DNA of 64,000 nucleotides, taken from Acidobacteriota bacterium (GTDB taxonomy: Bacteria; Acidobacteriota; Holophagae; Acanthopleuribacterales; Acanthopleuribacteraceae). The translations under genes and the position numbers were made by a program. The stretch is from assembly GCA_020637335.1 (NCBI GenBank), contig JACJWC010000013.1, positions 1 to 64,000 on the forward strand, written 5' to 3'. This document shows positions 1-9,080 of this stretch, in pieces; the stretch's first letter is position 1, and each line of letters starts with the position of its first letter. The notes under the pieces were generated by a model that was given only the letters and a program-made list of their open reading frames with translations, was not told the origin of the DNA and did not search any database.

Positions 1-91
1 GAATTCATTGAGTATCCAAAAAAATGGGTCTGTTAGAATTGTTAGAGAAATTCTTTGTTGAAATTTTGGGTGGACTTTTGTTTTCATGCAA

Positions 92-105
92 GGCCCAATT
101 GGGCC
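92..105. repeat. 14-bp perfect palindrome
   Basis: GGCCCAATTGGGCC is a perfect palindrome in the non-coding 183 bases at the left edge, downstream of the stop of the NtrY-like kinase gene on the minus strand. It has no T-run on either side, so it is not a standard intrinsic terminator. It could be a protein-binding site or a weak transcript-end hairpin. Confidence 0.3.
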
Positions 106-183
106 CGTACCTTCTCCATGGCACTTCATCTCTGTTCAGATAAAGTCCCTAATGACCTTACTTAATCTTTAGAGCCCCCAGGC

Positions 184-2283
184 TTAACGCGGCAGGGTGA
201 ATTGCATTTGGGTGCCTTTGGGCTGGTTGGCTTGAACGCGAATGGTTCCACCATGATCCTCAATGATGCGTTTGACGATGGCGAGGCCCAGACCCGTCCC
301 TTTCGGGGATTTCGAGTAGTAGGGCAGGAAAACGGCGTCCCATTCTTCGGGCGGGATGCCACTGCCTTCATCGCTGACTTGGATGGTCCATTGGCGCTCA
401 TCGGTTTCCCTCAGCAGGACAGCGATGGGTTCCTGGTTCTGGCTGGCCTGAACGGCATTGTTGACTAAATTTGTCAAAACCTGACGGATTTGCGATGGAT
501 CGACCCACGCCGGGCAGACCTGTTCCGGTACCTCCAAAGTCAAGCTGCGATCGCCGTGCACTTCGCGGGTGGATTCGAACCAAGTGCGCAGTAGGTTGGC
601 CAAGTCCACCTCTTGTTTTTGTGGGGCGGGCATTTTGGCGAAGGTCGAGAACTCATTGACCAGATTTTTTAGGATATTGGTTTCGCTGAGAATGGTTTCC
701 GCTGCCGATTGAACGGCTTCACCCAAATCGGCTGAGCCGCTGGCCGCCTTGCGTTGGATGCGTTGCACAGAGAGTTGGATCGGGGTCAGCGGATTCTTGA
801 TTTCGTGGGCAACCCGCTGGGCGACTTCACGCCAAGCGGCTACCTTTTGGGCATTGAGCAGGGAGGTCAGGTCCTCCAAAACGAGCAGGGCACCAGGATG
901 CTCTTCATCGCGAAGCGGAACAATCGTGCAATGGACTTGCAGCGGGTCCGCACTGGACTGGGGGATCTCAATTTGGGCCGAGAAAGGTGCCGTCCCACCT
1001 TGCAGAATTGCCGATAAGCCCTTGTTGAGTTGATTCAGGCCCTTTTCGGTCAGGATGGTTTTCAGGGTTTGGTTCTCGTCTTCGGCAAGGCCTAAAAACT
1101 GACGAGCTGCCGGGTTGACCGTGCGGATACGCGTCTCTTGATCACAGCTGAGGATGCCGGCTCCAATCTGTCGAAGCAGCGTTTGCGTGTAGTGCATCTG
1201 GCTCTGCAGTTGAATATTAACCGCTTGCAGGTTTTTGGCTTGTTGGTTGAGCTCGGCCTGGTTGCGTTGGAGCGCCTGGGTCATGTTGTTGAAGGCGTGA
1301 CCGACTTCCTCGATTTCATCGCCCGTCTGCAGATCGATTTTGGTGTCCAACTCGCCGGACTCCACCTTTCGGGCCCCTTCGCTTAGCGTGTTAAACGCCT
1401 TGAGAAAAGTGCGGGAAAAGGTCATGCCCATCCAAATCCCGCCGAAAATGACGGCAAACGTTCCGACCAAAAGGGTGGATTGGTAGAGGTTGGCTACATC
1501 GTCCTTTTTGCGTTCCAGAATCGCGTAGGCGTCCAATGAGTTATTGAGGTAAACCAGGTTCGCGGAGAAATCTTCGGGTTTGGCGAAGAGGAAATGCAAG
1601 GTCCATTCGTTGTGGTTGTAAGGGAAACGCCACAGATAAAAACCATCCTCCCAGCGCGCCGGGTTGGGTCCTGGCACCGTGAAATAGCGCGCGGAGCTCT
1701 CGATTCGGTCGGCCAAGGGCTTGAGACCGCGGGCGATGCTGCGCCAACGCAAGGTCCCGTTTTGGTAAATTTCAACGCCGTCCAAGCGATGGGATTGAAT
1801 GTATTGGTCCAACTTATTTGGGACATTTCCAGAGGTGAGCAGATTTTCAATGCTGGGTCCGTGGCTGGCCAGCAGGGTCGATACATCATGGAGGTAGGCG
1901 TCAGACAGTTTCCGGCTGGCCGCATAAAATTGGTCGGATTCGGCACCCAAGTTGAGATTGGATATGATCTGCTCGGGCAACTGGTACGAGAACAGCAGCA
2001 TCATCAGACCAGGCACCAAGGTCAAAGGCAAAATCGATAGCACCAGCTTGGTTCGCAGTCGGAATCCGGCCTTCTTGCCTCGGTGCTCCAAATACAGCTT
2101 GATCAAAGTCCGCGAAAGCAAAAAAACAAGAATCAGGATCAGCAGCGAGTTGAGCGGTGTGAGGATGTTGATCAGCAGACGTGCCGCAACGGTGGCCTGG
2201 TTCGTGACAAACAAATTCCAATACAGCGCAAAGGTCAAAAAGACCAGCAGGGCCAAAAGCGGAAGGATGAACCGCTTATTCAT
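184..2283 (-). CDS. NtrY-like membrane sensor histidine kinase
   Basis: A 699-residue sensor kinase of the NtrY type. Hydrophobic helices are visible near residues 5-25, 38-62 and 78-100, followed by an extracytoplasmic sensor region (about 105-265), another helix (about 268-290), a HAMP linker (about 290-340) and a PAS domain (about 365-470). The HisKA box VAHEIKNPLTP carries the phospho-acceptor His493. The ATPase part has the N box NLVNNAVQAS (about 605-614), the G1 box DEGSGIP (about 638-644) and the G2 box GTGLGLAIV (about 662-670). NtrY kinases normally phosphorylate the sigma-54 activator NtrX; no NtrX is in the window, though the region left of base 1 is unseen. The ATG overlaps the mtaB stop by 4 bases (ATGA), so the two are probably translated together. 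Family assignment is firm; the signal is unknown. Confidence 0.9.
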   Translation of the reverse strand: MNKRFILPLLALLVFLTFALYWNLFVTNQATVAARLLINILTPLNSLLILILVFLLSRTLIKLYLEHRGKKAGFRLRTKLVLSILPLTLVPGLMMLLFSYQLPEQIISNLNLGAESDQFYAASRKLSDAYLHDVSTLLASHGPSIENLLTSGNVPNKLDQYIQSHRLDGVEIYQNGTLRWRSIARGLKPLADRIESSARYFTVPGPNPARWEDGFYLWRFPYNHNEWTLHFLFAKPEDFSANLVYLNNSLDAYAILERKKDDVANLYQSTLLVGTFAVIFGGIWMGMTFSRTFLKAFNTLSEGARKVESGELDTKIDLQTGDEIEEVGHAFNNMTQALQRNQAELNQQAKNLQAVNIQLQSQMHYTQTLLRQIGAGILSCDQETRIRTVNPAARQFLGLAEDENQTLKTILTEKGLNQLNKGLSAILQGGTAPFSAQIEIPQSSADPLQVHCTIVPLRDEEHPGALLVLEDLTSLLNAQKVAAWREVAQRVAHEIKNPLTPIQLSVQRIQRKAASGSADLGEAVQSAAETILSETNILKNLVNEFSTFAKMPAPQKQEVDLANLLRTWFESTREVHGDRSLTLEVPEQVCPAWVDPSQIRQVLTNLVNNAVQASQNQEPIAVLLRETDERQWTIQVSDEGSGIPPEEWDAVFLPYYSKSPKGTGLGLAIVKRIIEDHGGTIRVQANQPKGTQMQFTLPR

Positions 2284-3617
2284 GTGGCTGCGACGGGATC
2301 CGCTTGAAACACACGCTGGAAGCGACCGATTAGATCGGTTCCGTCCTGTTCAATTTCCACCCAAATACGGCGCCCGACCATTTCGGGTCCAATTTCGAGG
2401 CCAATCTCGATGTAGTTGTCGGTCAACGCGGTGAATGGTTTACCCGCGCGCGGTTGAGGCAAAACAATCGCTGGCCGGGTAGCCCCGATATGGCGTAAAC
2501 CATGGGCATGGCGTTGTTCATTCGACCATTCGCGCAGGATGCGACCGCGGTTTTTGGAGATGCGGCCATTGATGTGGTTTTCGAAATCGGCCGCAGCAGT
2601 GCCCGTACGGTTGCTATAGGGGAAGACATGCAGATAATCCAAGCTGATCTCGCGGATAAAAGCTTCGGTTTCCGCGAACTCTTCGTCCGTTTCGCCGGGA
2701 AAACCAACGATCACATCGGCTCCCAGGCAGATGTGCGGCATGGCGCGGCGCAAGGTTTCAATGCGGTTGCGGTACTGTTCCACTTTGTAGATGCGGCGCA
2801 TACGGCGTAGGGTCGCATTGCTGCCAGCCTGTAAGGGAATGTGCAAATGCGGCACAATTTTGGTGCTGGACTGAATCAGTTCGATCATACGGTCCGGGAT
2901 CTCAGGTGAATCCAGGGAAGAAATGCGGATCCACATCTGGATTTCGCTGTCCTCAATGGCCTGCAGCAGATCGGTGAAATGTAAACGCGGCCGGTAATCG
3001 CGGCCCCAAGTTCCGATATGGATTCCGGTCAAGACGACTTCTTCAATGCCTTGTTGTTCCAGGATGCGCAATTGGTCCAGAATGTCTGAGATGGGAACCG
3101 AACGGTTATTGCCGCGCACAAACGGGATGATGCAGTAGGCGCAACGCAGGTTACAGCCGTCTTGAATTTTGATGAACGCCCGGGTTTTGGCTTCAAATTT
3201 TTCTAAAAGTCGGAACTCGGCAGGCCGTTTCTCCATGATGTCGTGGGCTTCATCAATTATGTGACCGGCGCCGTGAAACGCCTCAATGATGGGCTCCACG
3301 TTGTATTTATCGACATTGGTCGTAACCAGGTCGACTTCTTCCATGGCGCGAATTTGCTGCGTTGCAGCCTGAGCATAACAGCCTGTCACCACAATAAAAC
3401 TGTTGGGGTTGGTGCGCCGAAATTTGCGGATCAGGTTGCGCGATTCCGAATCGCTGTTATTGGTCACCGTGCAGGTGTTGAGGATGGTCAAATCGGCGCT
3501 GAACATATCCCGTTGCCGCTCAAAGCCTTTAGCTTCAAGCGCTTGCCCAATCACTTCGCTGTCGTAGAAATTGAGTTTGCAACCCATGGTGTGGATGGCA
3601 AAAGTGGGCCGAGACAT
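2280..3617 (-). CDS. mtaB: tRNA t6A37 methylthiotransferase MtaB
   Basis: A 445-residue radical-SAM methylthiotransferase that converts N6-threonylcarbamoyladenosine at tRNA position 37 to its 2-methylthio form. The N-terminal UPF0004 domain has its three cluster cysteines, Cys13 (GCKLN), Cys49 (NTCTVTN) and Cys80 (TGCYAQ). The radical-SAM motif CNLRCAYC gives Cys155, Cys159 and Cys162, and a C-terminal TRAM-like stretch follows from about residue 375. TGCKLN/NTCTVTN spelling and length fit MtaB rather than MiaB or RimO. The start is preceded by GAGGTGA. The gene lies directly below a terminator hairpin and a possible promoter, and it overlaps the downstream kinase gene by 4 bases. The function call is strong; the regulatory link to the kinase is inference. 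Confidence 0.92.
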   Translation of the reverse strand: MSRPTFAIHTMGCKLNFYDSEVIGQALEAKGFERQRDMFSADLTILNTCTVTNNSDSESRNLIRKFRRTNPNSFIVVTGCYAQAATQQIRAMEEVDLVTTNVDKYNVEPIIEAFHGAGHIIDEAHDIMEKRPAEFRLLEKFEAKTRAFIKIQDGCNLRCAYCIIPFVRGNNRSVPISDILDQLRILEQQGIEEVVLTGIHIGTWGRDYRPRLHFTDLLQAIEDSEIQMWIRISSLDSPEIPDRMIELIQSSTKIVPHLHIPLQAGSNATLRRMRRIYKVEQYRNRIETLRRAMPHICLGADVIVGFPGETDEEFAETEAFIREISLDYLHVFPYSNRTGTAAADFENHINGRISKNRGRILREWSNEQRHAHGLRHIGATRPAIVLPQPRAGKPFTALTDNYIEIGLEIGPEMVGRRIWVEIEQDGTDLIGRFQRVFQADPVAAT

Positions 3618-3627
3618 GTGTCACCTC

Positions 3628-3654
3628 AAAAAAATCGGACCGGTTTTTCGGTCC
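3628..3654 (-). terminator. intrinsic terminator-like hairpin ahead of mtaB
   Basis: On the minus strand a perfect 6-bp GC-rich stem (GGACCG / CGGTCC, loop of 6) is followed by GA and seven T residues. It can end the transcript of the molybdopterin oxidoreductase gene. Its T-run lies only about 10 bases before the mtaB start codon, so any transcript reaching mtaB from upstream must read through it. Confidence 0.7.
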
Positions 3655-3664
3655 AGAACCCACC

Positions 3665-3694
3665 ATTGTACCGAAAAACGGGCTGAATCCCCAA
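3665..3694 (-). promoter_or_regulatory. candidate sigma-70 promoter for mtaB
   Basis: On the minus strand TTGGGG is followed after 18 bases by TACAAT, five of six matches to the -10 consensus. Initiation about 7 bases downstream would place the terminator-like hairpin at the very 5' end of the mtaB leader. The -35 match is weak, so this is tentative. Confidence 0.3.
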
Positions 3695-3697
3695 AAA

Positions 3698-5791
3698 TCA
3701 GGTGTTTTTGGCTTCGGAAACCGCTTTAATTTCGACAGCCACCCCATTGAGGATGGCATTGCCGCTACATGCATCCGCAGCCAGTGGAATGATGTCGTTT
3801 AAACTGACTTGGTGCGCAAAAAGGCTGTTTGTCTCTGGTTCGGCCCGGTCGCTGAATCCGTAGGGCAAGCTCACCACACCGCGTGCCATGGCCGTATCGG
3901 TCTCAACCAAAACGGTAATGCTACCGGTTTGCGTCGATACCTGGGCCAACCCGCCATTCGCCAGGTTGAGCGTCTGTGCATCTTCGGGATGGATGTGCAA
4001 GGTCATGCGGTTTTTGCCTTTGGTCAGATGGGGTATGTGGCGTAACCAACTGTTGTTATTGAGTAAATGGCGTCGACCCACGACTACAAATTCCGCACAG
4101 GGCTGCGGTTCCTTTTTCATGCGCTCCAGATCGGCCAAGTAGCGAGCGGGCGCCAAGTCCACTTTACCTTTTGGCAAATTTGCCGGAGCTTGGGGTTCAA
4201 GCGGACCCAAATCGATCCCGTGTGGGTTCTCGCGCAGGGCTTTCATACTGACCCCATGAGGGCCGCGTTTGAGGGCCCATGCGATTTGCCGGGCTGGCGA
4301 GATGCGTCGCATGTAAGCCAATCGCAGACGTTCTTTCCATGGCCGTTTCTTGAGGCGCGCCAAGCTGCAGGCCAAGGCCGCGTAGATCTGACCGTCGTCC
4401 CAACTGCCTTCACTGCGAGGAAAAGTCGGCGGACTGTACTTGACAGTGTTGCGGATGGCGAGTTGGTGGAAGATCAAATCGAAATGATCGCGTTCGAGTG
4501 GAGACGCGGGCGGCAGAATCAGGTGGGCATGACGACTGGTTTCGTTTTTATAAAAGTCGACACAGACCAGGAACTCCAATTTTTGCAGCGCTTCTTCCAA
4601 ACGCGCCCCATCGGGATTGCTGACAACCGGATTACCCGCTGCCACCAACAGGCCGCGAATCTGGCCGGGCCCTTCGGTTTCGATCTCCTCGCGCAGACAA
4701 ATTAACGGCAGTTCACCGCTGAATTCGGGCCATTTACTGACCCGGCTCTGCCAGCGATCGAAATGGCCTTTGGAGATGAAGTTCAAGAGTGGGGCTGCCG
4801 GGTTGGGGAAAAGTACTCCGCCTGGCCGATCGAATTTGCCGGCGACCAGATTAATGGCCTGGATCAGCCACTGACTGGTCGCACCGAATTTCTGGGTCGA
4901 AACGCCGACCCGCCCATACCAGGCGGCACGTGGCGCTTCGGCGAAACGCTGGGCGAGTCTTTGCAAATCGACGGTTGGAATCTGGGTGTGCCTTTCAATC
5001 TCGGCATAGGAAAAAGCCGAAACAAAAGTGTGTAAGGCTTCTAAATTCTCGCTGTAGGATTGCCAGGCACCCTGGTCGATGAGGTTGTTTTCGAAAAAGT
5101 AGCGCAGGATGCCGGAAAGAAAGAAGGCGTCGCTGCCCGGTCGAATGGCCAGGTGTTCTTGGGCGAGTTTGGCCGTTTCAGTTTGGCGCGGATCGATCAC
5201 AACCAGGTGTCCGCGATCGCGGATGGTTTTGAGCCGAGTACGCAGGTCCGGAGCTGTCATCATGCTGCCATTGGAGGCCAGGGGATTGCCACCCATGATG
5301 ACAAAAAGGTCCAAGTTGTCCAGATCGGGGATCGGGACCAGGAACTGATGGCCGTACATGTGAAAGGCGACCTGTTGATGCGGCCATTGATCGACGGAGG
5401 ATGCAGAAAAGCGGTTGCGTGTTTTGAGCAGGCGGGTGAAGGTGGGCAGATAGAGCATGGACCCGAGATTGTGCACGTTGGGATTACCGGCATAAATGGC
5501 AAACGCATCTTCGTCATAGCGCTGCTGAAGGGCAACAATCTTGCGGGCAACCCACTCAATGGCCTGGTTCCAAGGGATGGGGATCCAGCGTTCGCCCTCG
5601 CGCAGTAGGGGCGTGCGAATGCGGTTGGGGTCTTCATGGAGGTCCTTTAAGGCCAAGGCCTTGGGACAAATATGCCCGCGGCTGAACGGGTCTTTTTCAT
5701 CGCCCTTAATCGACTGGACGATCCCGTTATTGACCTCGATTTTGAGACCACACATTGCTTCACATAGGGTACAGGTCCGATATTTTTCCAT
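3698..5791 (-). CDS. molybdopterin oxidoreductase, orphan catalytic subunit
   Basis: A 697-residue protein of the DMSO-reductase/formate-dehydrogenase superfamily that binds a bis-pterin-guanine-dinucleotide molybdenum or tungsten cofactor. The N-terminal 4Fe-4S site is present as Cys7, Cys10, Cys14 and Cys42. Cofactor-binding stretches include GGNPLASNGS (about 172-181) and VVIDPRQTET (about 200-210), and the C-terminal molydopterin-binding domain begins near residue 570. In the segment that normally supplies the metal-ligand Cys, selenocysteine or Ser, the sequence reads SASSVDQWPHQQ (about 129-140) with no Cys, so the ligand may be Ser, Asp or absent. There is no Tat signal, so it should be cytoplasmic. 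No electron-transfer or membrane subunit is adjacent. The substrate cannot be told. A terminator follows the gene. Confidence 0.85.
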   Translation of the reverse strand: MEKYRTCTLCEAMCGLKIEVNNGIVQSIKGDEKDPFSRGHICPKALALKDLHEDPNRIRTPLLREGERWIPIPWNQAIEWVARKIVALQQRYDEDAFAIYAGNPNVHNLGSMLYLPTFTRLLKTRNRFSASSVDQWPHQQVAFHMYGHQFLVPIPDLDNLDLFVIMGGNPLASNGSMMTAPDLRTRLKTIRDRGHLVVIDPRQTETAKLAQEHLAIRPGSDAFFLSGILRYFFENNLIDQGAWQSYSENLEALHTFVSAFSYAEIERHTQIPTVDLQRLAQRFAEAPRAAWYGRVGVSTQKFGATSQWLIQAINLVAGKFDRPGGVLFPNPAAPLLNFISKGHFDRWQSRVSKWPEFSGELPLICLREEIETEGPGQIRGLLVAAGNPVVSNPDGARLEEALQKLEFLVCVDFYKNETSRHAHLILPPASPLERDHFDLIFHQLAIRNTVKYSPPTFPRSEGSWDDGQIYAALACSLARLKKRPWKERLRLAYMRRISPARQIAWALKRGPHGVSMKALRENPHGIDLGPLEPQAPANLPKGKVDLAPARYLADLERMKKEPQPCAEFVVVGRRHLLNNNSWLRHIPHLTKGKNRMTLHIHPEDAQTLNLANGGLAQVSTQTGSITVLVETDTAMARGVVSLPYGFSDRAEPETNSLFAHQVSLNDIIPLAADACSGNAILNGVAVEIKAVSEAKNT

Positions 5792-5877
5792 AGACCCAAC
5801 TTCATTGAGAATTTGCTTCTAAGCATGAAACGTCAGCCCCAGCGGTGCAAGTTTTTTCGTACAAACCGCCAACGGCG

Positions 5878-8800
5878 TCAGGGCACCTTGCTGAACACCA
5901 TAATACCTGGGCTCAAAATACGCTCGAACTCGACCCTTTCACCCCCTTCCAACTCCAGTTCAAAAAACCATTGGCCTTCTAATTCGTCGTGTAAGTAAAG
6001 CGATTTGTCAAAGACGCAACTTTTGGGCTGGTTAGGGTCCAAAGCGCTTGGTGAAAAAGTTTTAATAACCCCTGATTGATGGGTTGCGGTCGCCCTCAGA
6101 ATCATTTTTTGCGCGTTGAAATAGGCTTCAGTTATAGCTACCCATTCTATATGGACCACAGCGGTTTCTCCTGCAAGAATGTTGACACCAACATTGGCCG
6201 GAACGGCTTTGTGACCTGTGCCTTGAAAGCTGATTTGGCATGGACCTGTTGCTAAATCGTGGAGCAGTCCGTCCCTTGGAATCTGGCCCAAAGGTTCACC
6301 ATCGCGCAACAATTGGGCAAACATGGGCTTGGGTCCAGATTCATAGATTTGCAGTTGGCCCGTTTGCGGAGGTTCGAGCTTGCCTATATCGAGCGGGCCC
6401 TCGCCCTTCTCAAATTGGATTAATACGGTCTGATCAAAAGCAATTTCGTAGCGACCGGGCGCCAGGTCGAAGACAGAAAAGGCTCCCGAGGCATTGGGTT
6501 GAATGTGGCCTGCCTCTGTGCGGCGCTGACCTAAACGAAAAAGGTTGACGGCTAGTGGGGGTTCCAAAGTTCCGGTTAAGGGACCAAAGGGCTCAAAATG
6601 CAGGTCTAATTTCCTGGTTTTCTCTACTACTATGGCTTGCCTGCGCTGGGGTATCGGAAATTCTGGATCGAGCTGGATGCTGTAGTTTCCCGGCTTTACG
6701 TCCACAAATTGGTAGCCCCCTCCGAACGGGGTTTCCGTTGCGATGGTTTGACCCGCTTGGTCCAATAAGGCCAGGTTCTTGTATTCAATGATGCGGTCCC
6801 CGACCCAAACTTGGCCGTAAAGGGTAACGCCCCTTAAACGCAAGGTCAGATGGTTTATTGGACCGGGCTCTAACATGATGGAGTCCCGGATGACACCGTA
6901 TTGGGGGTGATCCAAGGCGACCCATGTCTCCAGTGCTGGCAGGTTTTCCAATCGGAGGACTGGGTCGCCGGGCCGAAATTGGAAACTGGCCAAATGGGTG
7001 TTGCGTTGGGTGACCCGAACCCGAACACCATTGGCAGGAATATCTGGTAAATCGATTTGCACTTCCAGCTGGGCCGCAGGCGACAAACGCAGCTCGCGGA
7101 CCGGTGGATCTGGGCTCGGTTTGCCGATTATCAAAGGTCCTGCAGAATATCGGGGATCGCCACTGGTCAGTTGGAAAAAAAGTTGGGGCTCAAGGTCGGT
7201 TACCCAGATTTGACCCTGTGCATCAGTGGGGACCATAAAGGAATGGAGTTCCGAGTGCAAAATGCTAACGCTGCCACCCGGCCCGAAACCATGGGCAAAG
7301 GCTGTGATTCTGACGGGAAATTGCACGACCGGTGCCCCTTGTGCATCCAAAACCTGCGCTCTGATTCCGCGTTTTTTTGATTCCAATTGGAGTTGGATAG
7401 GCCCCAATTCATCGCCGTGCAGTTCAATTTCTTGCGTCACGTCGGTGCCACTTGTCGCGCAGAGTTTCCAGCCTTCGTAGAAACTCTCCGGCCGCCAATA
7501 AAAAATGCCTTGCCTGCTTTGGACCTGCACGGGCTCTGGTTTTTGCGGTTGGTCATGGTTCCAGTAAACAGTGAAAGCCTGGACCGGTTTTCCCTGAGCA
7601 TCAATAACCTCGATCGGGATAACGCGTTCTTCCAGAAACAGGGTTACAAATTTGGGCGCCGGCGTTTCGATTCGGCTCGGATAATAACCGGGTGCAAATG
7701 CACCGATCAAATTTGCTTGGTTAGGAATCATGCAGCCAAAATAACCCTGCTCGTCTGTACGGCCCAATTCCTGGTTGCGGAAAATCTGCTGCAAATAAGC
7801 ATGGAGGGTTGCACGCGCCGGTAAGCCATTTGGCTGAAGCACATGGCCTTCAATCCACGTCCCTGGGAAAAGAAGCACTTCATTGTGGGTGCCTGCCAGC
7901 AGGCGTCTTTGAAGCGGCAAGTACCCATCAAGGTTAAAGCTGGCCGCCATGCCTTCCTTGTTATTGGTAAGTGAAAAAAAACCATCAACGGTTGTCTGGG
8001 TTTGGGCATTTTCAAGGGAGACTATTACGTTTTCTAGAGGGCTGCCTTGGGGATTCATGACGGACCCCTGAAAAACCAGGGGCAATGTTGGATCTTGAAT
8101 AGGTTCCAAGACGATATCCAGTAGCAATGGGTCTTGTCGCTCAGGTGTTTCTGGTAAATCCCGTAAAAATACACGGAATCGCGGGTGCCAGGCCCGGATC
8201 TGCAAGGAGCCTGACAATGGCAGGCCGCTTAAGTGGTAATGACCTTTGGCATCGCTTTGAACCGGCTCATGGACCAAGCCAGCGCTGACCGAGACGTCGG
8301 CCAAGGCTGCTCCTTGCGCATCTGTAATGGTGCCCGCGATACTTCCGCCGCGCTGCATTTCCAAGACGTAATGCGCGTTGGCCTGGACCGAGATGCGCGT
8401 TTTCAACGTTTGAAAACCATCGGCCTGGACCTGGATCGTCACGGATCCGGGCCATAAATAGCCTTGCCACCGTCCCTGCCTATCGGTTTGGCAGGTCGGT
8501 GGAACGTTAGGCCCAAACCGTGCGCCTGCGATCGGTTTTTGCGTTTCCTTCGCACGAACTTCCAGGCTGACCCATTCGCCTTTTTTAAGGGCAAGGACAC
8601 AAGGGTCTGAAAGCTTGCCCAACCAATTGACCCATACCGCCGAGCAAAAACCATCCTTTTCGGCCCAAAGCCAAACTTCCTGATCTGGCCATTCTAGGCT
8701 GACCTGGCCTTCGCCGCGATAATCGCCCAAAAAGCTTGTGCTTAAACCTTCGCCATTCGCTATGTGGAACTGAACTTGGTCGACTGGATCACCGCTCTCG

Positions 8801-9054
8801 GCCCAAATGGCTTGGCATTTGAGTAGAAATTGGGCGCTGGCCTCTGAGGCTGGTGTTTCAGCTGCTTTCAACGCCGGTTCGGACTTTTGGGTTTCAATCC
8901 GATCACCAGGTGGATTGCGCTGATCTGGGTTTGCAACCGTTTGTGCGGTCGCTTTCTGGTCTGGGGTTTCGGGATCCGTTCCTGCATGAAACCAAATCCA
9001 GCACACAACAAAAAGACAAATGAGAACTGCGCTTAAAGCTACTTTTCGGGTCAT
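5878..9054 (-). CDS. envelope-anchored protein of carboxypeptidase-regulatory-like repeats (paralogue A)
   Basis: A 1058-residue protein with a single N-terminal hydrophobic anchor (residues 5-22, no clear signal-peptidase site) and then a long extracytoplasmic chain of beta-sandwich repeats. Several units have the carboxypeptidase-regulatory-like pattern, for example GSIAGTITDAQGAALADVSV followed by SDAKGHYHLSGLPL (about 235-280), and FQGSVMNPQGSPLENVIV with TTVDGFFSL (about 325-365). No catalytic motif is seen. Such repeats usually give stalk-like or carbohydrate-contacting surfaces. It follows its paralogue after 26 bases on the same strand, with shared landmarks such as FEKGEGPLD, so the pair arose by tandem duplication and is probably co-transcribed. 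The start is supported by AGGAAC upstream. The biological role is unknown. Confidence 0.8.
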   Translation of the reverse strand: MTRKVALSAVLICLFVVCWIWFHAGTDPETPDQKATAQTVANPDQRNPPGDRIETQKSEPALKAAETPASEASAQFLLKCQAIWAESGDPVDQVQFHIANGEGLSTSFLGDYRGEGQVSLEWPDQEVWLWAEKDGFCSAVWVNWLGKLSDPCVLALKKGEWVSLEVRAKETQKPIAGARFGPNVPPTCQTDRQGRWQGYLWPGSVTIQVQADGFQTLKTRISVQANAHYVLEMQRGGSIAGTITDAQGAALADVSVSAGLVHEPVQSDAKGHYHLSGLPLSGSLQIRAWHPRFRVFLRDLPETPERQDPLLLDIVLEPIQDPTLPLVFQGSVMNPQGSPLENVIVSLENAQTQTTVDGFFSLTNNKEGMAASFNLDGYLPLQRRLLAGTHNEVLLFPGTWIEGHVLQPNGLPARATLHAYLQQIFRNQELGRTDEQGYFGCMIPNQANLIGAFAPGYYPSRIETPAPKFVTLFLEERVIPIEVIDAQGKPVQAFTVYWNHDQPQKPEPVQVQSRQGIFYWRPESFYEGWKLCATSGTDVTQEIELHGDELGPIQLQLESKKRGIRAQVLDAQGAPVVQFPVRITAFAHGFGPGGSVSILHSELHSFMVPTDAQGQIWVTDLEPQLFFQLTSGDPRYSAGPLIIGKPSPDPPVRELRLSPAAQLEVQIDLPDIPANGVRVRVTQRNTHLASFQFRPGDPVLRLENLPALETWVALDHPQYGVIRDSIMLEPGPINHLTLRLRGVTLYGQVWVGDRIIEYKNLALLDQAGQTIATETPFGGGYQFVDVKPGNYSIQLDPEFPIPQRRQAIVVEKTRKLDLHFEPFGPLTGTLEPPLAVNLFRLGQRRTEAGHIQPNASGAFSVFDLAPGRYEIAFDQTVLIQFEKGEGPLDIGKLEPPQTGQLQIYESGPKPMFAQLLRDGEPLGQIPRDGLLHDLATGPCQISFQGTGHKAVPANVGVNILAGETAVVHIEWVAITEAYFNAQKMILRATATHQSGVIKTFSPSALDPNQPKSCVFDKSLYLHDELEGQWFFELELEGGERVEFERILSPGIMVFSKVP

Positions 9055-9080
9055 AACATGTTCCTGGGTCGGGGCCTGTT

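Noticed and set aside
4067..4705. 212-codon plus-strand frame within the molybdopterin gene
   Set aside because: Lies wholly inside the well-supported minus-strand gene and has no known motif.
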